Assembly: GCA_027604505.1 (NCBI GenBank) | Contig: JADIIX010000283.1 | Span: 1-16,127 of the forward strand | DNA from: Gonapodya sp. JEL0774 | Lineage: Eukaryota > Monoblepharomycota > Monoblepharidomycetes > Monoblepharidales > Gonapodyaceae | Reading direction: 5' to 3' | Length of the DNA stretch: 16,127 nucleotides | Shown here: piece after piece, positions 1 to 8,073 of the stretch | Layout of the letters: the number at the start of each line of letters is the position of its first letter | How positions within the stretch are numbered: position 1 is the stretch's first letter | The notes under the pieces: model-generated | What the model was told of the DNA's origin: nothing | What the model saw: the letters and a program-made list of their open reading frames with translations, nothing else | Databases searched by the model: none | Program-made: the position numbers and the translations under genes

Positions 1-1
1 T

Positions 2-316
2 GGTCGAATCGAGATCCCCGTCAACGTCGATCTGAACGCTCTGTTTGTCACAGTACATCGTCGTGTCGCCACTGAACAAGCCCATTTGCTCTCACTGGCG
101 TCTACTTCATTTACTTCAATTAACGGTGGGGAACGTGCTGGTTCCAAGGTTTCAAGAAGGTTCCTAGAGGTGCTTGCCGTACCACAATATGGAACTGCCA
201 TTGCTCACGCCAAGTACATCTATCGCCGCTATGTCGATGGAGGGGTATTTTTGTGTGTTCGAGGGGTCCTCAAAAGACAATGTTCCACTGCTCATTTTTC
301 TCCTTGGAAGGAATGA
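2..316 (+). CDS. possible 3' end of an unrecognised gene, partial
   Basis: The frame is open from the window edge for 104 codons to a TGA at 314-316. The translation begins GRIEIPVNVDLNALF and contains a basic stretch around 'KVSRRFLEVL' and 'HAKYIYRRYVDGG'. It is mixed in composition and not low complexity, which favours coding, but I recognise no domain. It could be the last exon of a gene that starts outside the window, or a chance open frame. Nothing downstream looks like a continuing exon that I can join with confidence. Confidence 0.25.
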   Translation, partial: GRIEIPVNVDLNALFVTVHRRVATEQAHLLSLASTSFTSINGGERAGSKVSRRFLEVLAVPQYGTAIAHAKYIYRRYVDGGVFLCVRGVLKRQCSTAHFSPWKE

Positions 317-1571
317 AAAAGAAAACCAACAATAATCAACGCCATTTCACTACCACCAAGCCCTGTAATATCTCGGAAACGTAATGTGAGTAAAACCTCC
401 ACAAAGGAGGACTGTTGTGGCGACTCTTCATGGTGGAGACTGGCCACCCCCTCCGAGATATTGTATGATGATTTCGATCCTTTGGCTGGAAGACATCCCA
501 TGGATTATAACATCGATCAATGGTTTCGCGACTTTATTGAGATTCTGAATCTTGGTGGAATGCTATGTTCAAAGCAACAGGAAGACTGTATCCATAACCG
601 CTCCATTCGGATGATATATTGACCGATATGTTGACTTCTCTTCGACAGATTGTTGGCTCTGGTGTTCTATGCCAGGTGGACACAGGAAAGGAAATGGATC
701 TAGACTTTTGGTGGCTTTGACTTTCATCATCAGAGTTTCTTTCGAGAGTGGAGAGTGGACCAAAACGGGTGCCGAGTGGCTGTTTCCCACTGTGTTCAAT
801 TCTGATTTTATGATTAGAGTTGTTTTAGGCAGTGTTTCCTTCCGAGATTTGGGGTGTGTCTCCTAGGTTGAACACGTTCAAGTTTATGCCATCCATCCAT
901 CAATAGAAACGTATTTAGCACACTGACTGAATCTACTTTTGAATCCACCACCGGGAGAAGCACATCGAGAAGAAATGTGGTGAACCACTTACCCCTCACG
1001 GCTTTGTATTTCGACTTGCGCTTGTAGCAGAAGCGCAAGACCTGCATTTCGCATTTCAAAACAATACACTGAGCGAGGGTGCTCTCAGGCTTATCTTTTG
1101 GCAAATGAATAGAAACGTACATCCCTGTTCAACAAAATTGCGCACGGTGTTCGCAATTTGATCGAAAAGATGCCAAAGAGGCAAAATCTGAGAGAGCAAT
1201 TCTTCTCGTAGAAGCAACCAAAGAGCCAAAGTGCAACGACATCATTGCATTGGAGAAGCGATTACCATCCTGGGATGGAAAGACGACTTGCGCGAGGGCA
1301 GAAGTGTCCAAAAGAGGAAACCAATGTAAAGAATGATGGAGCTCCCATCACGGAAAGGAAAAGCTGCAGATAATTATCATGTTTCCGGCAGCATGCGCAG
1401 CAGAGGTGCGGGAAATGTATGTGCGTCCGAAGAAATGATGATCTGCTACGTCGGGCACGCGAGATCTAACATGCGGGTAAACAGATGAAACGTGGCTGCC
1501 CATGGAACAGTGCACGACCCGCTCACATGTTGCGCAAGGTGCGTATGCAAGCAAATATCAACATGACGGGA
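317..1571. other. stretch without a supportable gene; possible decayed coding fragments
   Basis: No complete gene can be built here. Three short frames look slightly protein-like. One at about 410-622 (+) contains 'DFDPLAGRHPMDY' and 'WFRDFIEIL' and ends in TGA. One at about 997-1122 (-) contains 'LPKDKPESTLAQC' and runs into a good GTAAGT splice donor on the minus strand near 995. One at about 1123-1332 (+) has a CxxC ('CARC') followed by a charged stretch. None matches a family I know and they lie on both strands, which fits old gene or transposon remnants better than one intact gene. The segment from about 1400 to 1571 is upstream sequence of the oxidoreductase. Confidence 0.35.
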
Positions 1572-1579
1572 TATAAAAA
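1572..1579 (+). promoter_or_regulatory. TATA box of the FSP1-like gene
   Basis: TATAAAAA lies 127 bp upstream of the ATG at 1699. With transcription starting about 30 bp downstream, the 5' leader would be roughly 95 nt, normal for a fungal gene. This rests on sequence and position only. Confidence 0.45.
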
Positions 1580-1698
1580 TGGACAGAACTGGGTCGCTCT
1601 CATTACCAAGAAGTCAATTCGATTCCACGGATCTGTAATCCAGTACACGTCATCCCACACAATCCCCGCTGCATTCAACTCCACCGCACCATCACACA

Positions 1699-3257
1699 AT
1701 GCACTTGCCATCCACACTTCCCGATCGCAAAAACGCAGTCGTTATCGGAGGCTCTTTTGCCGGTACGTTGTCCCCACTCTCTCTGTCTTGATTTCGGTCC
1801 ACTCTTCTCACCACCACCGGCTCCCCTGTAGGTATATCCGCCGTAAACTCCCTCAAGGGCCGCCTCCCTCCCTCCCACCGTGTCATTCTCATCGAACCTC
1901 GCTCCACGTTCCACTTCGCCTTCGCCTTCCCCCGTGCCGCCGTGCTCGGGGGGTTCGAGGACTCGCTCTTTATACCTTACGCTAAGCTCTTTTCTAATCC
2001 GGACGAGGGCGTCGTTCTGAGGTGTAAGGCTGTAGAAGTGGCGCCCGACCACGTCGTGGTGGATCGGCCCGTGCGGATTGGTCCCAGCGGGAACGCGGAC
2101 GGAGAGCCAACGACGGTTGTACCGTTCGAGTACCTCGTCTACGCTGCTGGCGCGACGCATCCAAGCCCGACATCACTGTCCGACACCGGAACCAAGCAGG
2201 ACTCGGTGCACGAACTCAAGCAGTGGCAGGAGGAGATCCGTCAGGCCACCAACATCCTAGTCGTTGGCGGCGGGGGGTCGGGTGTCGAACTGGCCGCCGA
2301 GATCGCCGAAAAGTACGGCCCGCGAAAGAAAGTCACCCTGGCGCATTCGCGGGACCGGTACTTCGGGTTGTTTGGCACCGACCTGGACAGGGTGCTGACC
2401 AACGTTCTGGGAAGGCTGGGAGTCCAGCAGATCAAGGGAGAGCGTGTTGTGGTGCCTCCGGGTGGATTTGCGAACGACGGCGTGCTGAGAGCGGTGAAGA
2501 CTGCATCTGGGAGGGAGATCGAGTCAGATCTTCAGGTATGTTCCAGCTCGTTCTTCTTCTCTGCCGTCTGCACTTTGAACTCACTGGATTCCCTCCACCC
2601 CCTCCCCCGGCACAGATCCTCTGCACAGGCCTCATTCCCAACACCGAGGCCCTGCGCACGTACTTCCCTGACATCCTCACCTCCTCCGGCTTCGTCCCGA
2701 CGCTCCCCACGGGACAGGTCCGGTCGCCCGCCTACCCACACATCTTCGCCGTCGGGGACGTCACGGAGGGCCAGCACAAGACGGCCAAAAACGGACAGCG
2801 GCAAGCCGATGTGGCGGCGGAGAACATTCTCTTGATGGCCCGTCGGCGGACGCTGGGGCTTCCCACTCCGGCACAGAAGGAGTTGCAGCAGAGCGTACAG
2901 ACGGGGGCTAAGATACACCTGACGATGGGACATACCGCGGATGTGGTCGCAAGAGTGGATGAGAGCGGGAGGGGGGAGGCGGCGGAGAGGCCCTACAGGG
3001 CAAAGGGAGGGGAGAACTTAGGCGCGGGGAGGATGTGGGCGAGGCTTGGGTACTTCGACTCGGAGGAAGGGTCTGGTGGACGTGGTAGGCGAGGCGGATG
3101 GCGCGGCTTGTGGGGTGGGGAAGGTGAGGGTGACAGCGTCGAGGGTGGGAGGTTGGGCGGGAGGGCAAGATACGGACACCACCACCATCACCACCATGGG
3201 GGACGAGGGCACCACGGGCACCCGTATGGACGGGGTATGTGGAGTGCGATGGCGTGA
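1699..3257 (+). CDS. FSP1/AIFM2-like FAD/NAD(P)H oxidoreductase with Gly/His-rich tail
   Basis: Exons 1699-1762, 1832-2535 and 2616-3257 join in phase to give 469 residues; the introns are 69 and 80 nt. Residues 12-24 carry the FAD Rossmann start (NAVVIGGSFAGIS), and intron 1 falls inside that motif after the second Gly codon has begun. Residues 163-173 hold the NAD(P)-binding glycine loop (ILVVGGGGSGV), and 300-305 the second FAD contact (FAVGDV). This order is that of class II pyridine nucleotide-disulfide oxidoreductases of the AIFM2/FSP1 group, which pass electrons from NAD(P)H to quinone-type acceptors. There is no CxxxxC redox-disulfide, no mitochondrial presequence and no membrane segment, so a cytosolic or membrane-peripheral enzyme is inferred. 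Beyond about residue 390 the protein becomes Gly/Arg/Glu-rich and ends with seven consecutive histidines (444-450) followed by further His and Gly residues, unlike the usual family end. The natural acceptor is unknown. The gene converges on the aldehyde dehydrogenase. Confidence 0.9.
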
Positions 3258-4241
3258 TCTTGCGTTGGGTTTAGATTGTCAAGTGTCTTTGCTTGTAGAA
3301 AACACGTGTAAATGTTGTTGTTGATTGGTAAAAGATGATGCGGTAACCTCCCGATGATATGTCTTTTCATCTTGTCCATAATTCCCTTCCTTTTTTTGTC
3401 ACCCTCCTCGCCAAAGCTTACACAACGTCAGATGTGCACTTTCTCAGTTGAAGCAGGGGGCGATCTGTGAACTTGGTGAGCACGTGACTCGCACCTTTTG
3501 AGCCAACTCACAAACCACCCACACGCATAATTCCCCAACTCGTAACTCACTCACTTGTGGGATCTCGTAACCCACAACTCGGCTCGGTCATATCTGAGGT
3601 GACTTGGTCGCGGCAACACTTATGTCTTAGCTACAAGCGTCCAAGCCCTGAACTGTTGATTCCAGCGCAGGAGTTGTCTTAGATGTAATTTTAGTTACCG
3701 CTACATGGCTACATAATTATATAAAGAGGCTCTCGGTGAGGCCATATGATGGAAGACTATGTCATCATAAGCGATCGAAATCAGAGGTGGTGCTCAGAGA
3801 CTGTTGATCTAAGTGTGCTCGATCCTCTTCTCTTATTGTTGCACATTCGCTCGGGGGTGCTGTTGCAACAGGGTCCACAATGGTGCAGGCGGGCAAGTTA
3901 CAGAAGATCACATTGTTCTTCAGATCCTTGTACCCAATGTCCAAGCTGGCTCTACGCATCGATTGCCTGATGTGATGAACGCTCGAAACTCCAAGTGATC
4001 CACGTGCGCCTCAAGAGTGGTCTCTTACATTGGTCACTGTCGCACTCTATTCATATCAGGCTTTGGTGACTACCCGCGCATTGCGCCAGCGCCTTGTCGC
4101 AACCCACACCCTCTCAAAACCCACGAAAATCAGTACTTTTTACTGAATGTCCCGAAAGCCAACATAGATATTGTCGTCAACTCTTTTTTTCTTTTCTCTC
4201 ATTGTTCCATTCGCCCTTCACCAAATGCCCATACCCCAGAT
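3258..4241. other. convergent intergenic region, no gene seen
   Basis: This lies between the 3' ends of the oxidoreductase (+) and the aldehyde dehydrogenase (-). The open frames are short and without family resemblance. 3520-3590 is rich in repeated AACTC/CCCAC words and includes a 7-bp inverted repeat (TTGTGGG at 3555-3561, CCCACAA at 3571-3577, 9-nt loop). T-rich tracts near 4180-4200 (+) would be A-rich in the dehydrogenase 3' UTR. I see no transposon ends, tRNA or clear polyadenylation hexamer. Confidence 0.6.
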
Positions 4242-7031
4242 TCATATTTTAATCTTGACGGCTTTTATTTGTGTCCTGCGATGCAAGATCCAAACGACGC
4301 ACATCAGTGGACACCGCACTTGAAACCGCTCGAATGATGTTTCCTCACCATTCCCTCAGGGCCTCCTCCCCAAATTCTCCACCCACCCCAGATTCTTTGT
4401 AGGCTCCCACCGATGCATTAGGCGTCATGACTAGGAATGTGTTGACCCACACAGTACCAGCCTCGAGAGCGGAGGAGACACGAATGGCACGGCTGAGATC
4501 CTTGGTAAACACGCCAGCCGCAAGACCCTGAGTCGATTTACGCGGATTTGAGAGTGGTTTGTGTATGAGCAGGGTGGGGACACAACGATGCAAGTAACTC
4601 ACAAAGGTGGAGTCGTTGGCTCGTTTAACAACTTCGTCCTCCGTTTCAAACTTGTTGATGCATACCACTATTGGTACGATACAGGACAGTTCAGCAAAGC
4701 ATGAATGGAACTATACACATTAAAAGCAACTGACCTGGCCCAAAGATCTCCTCCGCCATGAGCTTTCCTGACTCGGGGATACCAGAGAAAATGGTGGGTT
4801 CGAGGAAATAGCCTTGCCCGGCCACCTTGTTCCCACCCAAGATGAGTTGGCCTTCTTTCTTGCCGGCTTCTATATACTTGAGGATGTTATTCAATCTATT
4901 TGGCGTGGAAGGAATAGATGATACATCATCGTACACTCAGTGTCGTCAGTTTAGCACTTACTGAATATCGTCGATTATTGGCCCCAGGGTAGTGCCTTCT
5001 TCAAACGGGTTCCCGAGCTTGAGGCCTTGAGCCACGGCCGAATACTTTTTAGTGAACTCATCCGCGATCGACTTCTGAACATATACGCGGGATGGGGTGA
5101 TGCACTGTGGAATCGTGCAAGAATTGTCACCAGATAGCAGGGATAACACGCAGTTTAAAAGTTTAAAGGCTGGGTTACTTACGGTCTGCGCATTGTTGTA
5201 GAAGAAGGTGGACGCAACTGGAGATACTTCCGCAGGTCAAATCCCGGAAGCGGCATTACGCTATGCATACTATGACTACTCACGCATCCCTGCCGCCATG
5301 TCTAGATCCGCATCCTCAAAAACAATAGCAGGGGATTTGCCTCCTAGTTCCAAAGTGATTCTCTTGAGGTTGGTGTCCGCCGCGGTTCTGAGGATGTGTC
5401 GGCCAGTGCGACCAGAGCCGGTGAAGGAGACTGGTGAAGTGATTGGCCCGGATGAGTGACTCAGATAAGAAAGGGAAGATTAGAGTGACAAACTCAACGT
5501 TTCGCAATATCGGGGTGCACCGCAACTTGAGAAAGAATTCCAGAAACCACGTTGTTACCAATTATCATAGTGAAAGGCTTAGTTTAGCAAGAGGATAGAC
5601 TGGGACGACCATACTACTCACGGGCTTGACCGCATGTCGTCCCAAACCTTGAATTGGGGAATTAAGTAGTGGATCGCCCTGAAAAAGTTCAAGCTAAGCC
5701 ACACAAAATACTCACCCACTCAGAACTTGAATAACACCCTAGGTCGAAATTAGAAGTTGGCATGCATTTTCCCCAGTCCACTCCACCTCTCTACCTACTC
5801 ACGTCAGGGAAGCCTGCCTCCTTAGCAAGAGCACCAAGGGCCAGCGCGGTGAGCGGAGTTTTCTCCGACGATTTCATGATGATAACATTCTGTCAAGGGG
5901 TTTGATGGAGCCTTTATGAAACCACTTCTGTTTGCTGAAAGCTTGAATGAGCAACCTCACCCCGCATGCAACCGAGGGGGCGACTTTGATGACCCAGATG
6001 TCAAGAGGGTAGTTCCCTTTCGCAATTAAGGATGAGAATAAACATTCAGGAACCAGGGATACCGAAGAGACTCACATGGGATGATTCCACAGGTCTTTGT
6101 CAATCCAGGCAAGATTAGAAACAGCACAGTAATAAAGAATAACGTTACAGACAACAACTTACCACCCCGTATGGCTCGTGTCTCGTAAAGTTGAAATATT
6201 TGTCTGTATCCATCTGCGTCCTACCCTCAAGCTTGTCTGCATAGCCCGCGTAACACCTCACCAGTGCTGCTGCAGAGGCAACGTGGCCCATGTTCGCGCT
6301 ATATAGTTTTCCCTGGTCCATTGACTCAATAGCAGCAAGGGTGGCGGCATTCCCTTCAATCAAGTCGGCAAATTTGTAGAGAAGCCGACCGCGCTCAACT
6401 CCATCCATGCTACGCCAGGATTTGAAGGCCTATCGTGCGGACGTGGAGAGATCGGATCTATGAGATCTAGAGAAAAACTGGTGTGTAGAGTGCAGTACAA
6501 GTCAATACTTGCGTTCTTGGCTGCTTCGACGGCGTCATCGACATCTTCTTTGTCAGCCTCTATGGGGAAAAATAGGGATTAGGTGGAACACAAGCAAAAC
6601 ATGGTTGGCATAGTGCTACAGTAGAGACTCTGGCGGAATTTCGATGTCGAACCATAGACCTCAGTGATAACCTCGCCTGTGCCTTAAAGCATCGCCGAAT
6701 ACAGGTTGGATTGGGGCAAACGATAAGTTTGACGTGACAAAAAACGAACTAGGATTTACGGTGGCGAACTACCATGCAACAGACGCGGAGTGAGCAATCG
6801 AGATGAGTGTCGGGCCCTAGGCTGTGCTTGCTCCATCTTCGCACACGTCACCTTCTTCCCGCTCCTGCTCTTGACAAACTGGCCATTGATGAGAAGGCCG
6901 GTGTGAAGATTAGTCTTCAAACCCGTGGGGAGAGTAATATCTATAAGATCCGAGAACTGGTGCGTGGCAAGACAACGGTGTGATTGGGGCCAGGAGAGAC
7001 GGGTGTGGATACTCATAGCACCCACCGTCAT
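4242..7031 (-). CDS. NAD-dependent aldehyde dehydrogenase, 491 aa, 19 exons
   Basis: It oxidises aldehydes to carboxylic acids with NAD(P)+, probably in the cytosol. Exons (minus strand, 5' to 3'): 7031-7026, 6956-6852, 6768-6750, 6682-6653, 6559-6513, 6429-6163, 6094-6076, 6016-5961, 5889-5803, 5738-5716, 5647-5622, 5525-5499, 5430-5284, 5217-5183, 5104-4962, 4895-4735, 4667-4603, 4527-4349, 4275-4242. They sum to 1,476 nt and all phases close. Visible ALDH signatures: catalytic Asn166 in GIIPWNYPL, Lys189 and Glu192 in MKSSEKTPL (Glu here favours NAD+), the SFTGSGRTG dinucleotide loop, general-base Glu265 in LELGGKSP, nucleophile Cys299 in NNAQTCITPSR, EEIFGP at 394-399, and the end [11 protein letters not shown]. 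These numbers sit exactly three below human ALDH2 (169, 192, 195, 268, 302), which supports the splicing. Length is normal for the superfamily. Intron 5 uses a GC donor. The first exon (Met-Thr) is the least certain part: retaining the first intron also leaves an open frame. Substrate class cannot be read from the sequence. Confidence 0.93.
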
Positions 7032-7057
7032 TGATATCAAATTTGCGACAATATGAG

Positions 7058-7065
7058 GTATAAAT
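7058..7065 (-). promoter_or_regulatory. possible TATA-like element of the aldehyde dehydrogenase
   Basis: On the minus strand TTTATACC lies about 30 nt upstream of the proposed ATG at 7031. It would leave almost no 5' leader, so either it is not used as a TATA box or translation starts further in. Weak call. Confidence 0.2.
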
Positions 7066-7284
7066 CTGGGTAACGTGAATCGTTCCCGGTACCTTTGAAG
7101 CAGGTGCGGAAATTTCAAGTTTCCCCCAAACACATGGGGCACGGGCGTATCGATTCTCCCGCAATGGGAGACAAAGGGTTACTTATTATTAATGAAGGTC
7201 CATCAAGAATAGTGCAAGCATTCCTCGAGCCCAAAACAATTCGGATTACCAACCATCAACCCATTGCAATCTGAACCGGTCTGG

Positions 7285-7328
7285 ATTGGTCAGGATTGGG
7301 GTCTATCATTGGGAGTGCTTTGGATTGG
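7285..7328 (-). promoter_or_regulatory. cluster of four CCAAT boxes upstream of the aldehyde dehydrogenase
   Basis: ATTGG occurs on the plus strand at 7285-7289, 7295-7299, 7308-7312 and 7324-7328, so the minus strand reads CCAAT four times within 44 bp. They lie about 255-300 bp upstream of the dehydrogenase ATG. CCAAT is the site of the HAP/NF-Y (CBF) complex in fungi. Control of the dehydrogenase, and perhaps of the divergent transporter, by this complex is an inference. Confidence 0.45.
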
Positions 7329-8011
7329 TTTTTAATGTGCAGGAACGCCATGCTTGTGTTCGAGGACTTGCAAGTCTGCACCAGTTTACTGGTTAATGCA
7401 AATGAACTTTCTTGCCGCCACGCCCTCTTCCTCCTCCTCCGGCACTCTTCAACTGTTCTAAGGCGCTCTAACTTGCAAAAATAAGTGTGGAAATCATGGT
7501 CGCAATACATACTGATGAAATAAAATTGGTTAGGGTCTCTCCGCACGAGATTCTGAGTGTTCTTCCAATAAAACTGGGATGGTCAAAAACTCACCGGCTG
7601 TCATCTATCGCCACAACACCCCTCCCCACTTCGAATTCTAGATATGTATCTAATTTGCACTCTTCTTCTCGTTGAGATGAGTCATGCACACACCACGCAC
7701 GGTCACTTTGTTCCTTCTCTTCCAACTACGCTCTATTGGATCTTCTATTATTGCACAACTTAAGACTATAGTTTGTAATCTCCGAGAGATTCATTGAATG
7801 AACTATTCATTTCTGGTTACTCCCTAGCATATTTTCGTATTATCTACAATGTAAATGTACTCTGCCTGCGTAGCCAAAACGTTCTTGAGGTGTATGCGGA
7901 TACGTGGTGGCATTTCAGTACTGCAATTCAGATGAGCCCTAAAAAACCGCCTGCGGCAAAACGAGTACACCACGGCTACTCTTTCGCGGATATCGAGTAC
8001 ACGCTGACCTG
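7329..8011. other. divergent intergenic region, no gene seen
   Basis: This is part of the 1,042 bp separating the start codons of the aldehyde dehydrogenase (-) and the MFS transporter (+). No open frame here has recognisable protein character. It presumably holds regulatory DNA for both genes; apart from the CCAAT cluster and the TATA box listed separately I see no clear elements. Confidence 0.5.
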
Positions 8012-8018
8012 TATATAA
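8012..8018 (+). promoter_or_regulatory. TATA box of the MFS transporter gene
   Basis: TATATAA, followed by an A/T run, ends 55 bp upstream of the ATG at 8074. That spacing would give a short leader of about 25-30 nt. Sequence and position are the only evidence. Confidence 0.5.
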
Positions 8019-8073
8019 TTAAAAAACTATTCATTCAAGATTGTCTGAGCTCAATTGATTAATCGTGCTGAAG

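Noticed and set aside
1-30. TGGTCGAATCGAGATCC at the window start as the T-arm of a tRNA.
   Set aside because: No matching acceptor, D or anticodon arms can be seen; the upstream part would lie outside the window and the match to the T-loop consensus is poor.
3555-3577. 7-bp inverted repeat in the convergent intergenic region, considered as a transcription terminator or hairpin element.
   Set aside because: Too short and isolated to carry meaning in a eukaryotic intergenic region.
4017-4337. 106-residue open frame on the plus strand.
   Set aside because: It overlaps the last dehydrogenase exon and its intron on the opposite strand and has no protein-like features.
7256-7546. 96-residue open frame on the minus strand upstream of the aldehyde dehydrogenase.
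   Set aside because: Arg-rich mixed composition with no family resemblance; it overlaps the CCAAT cluster and looks like a chance frame in a promoter.
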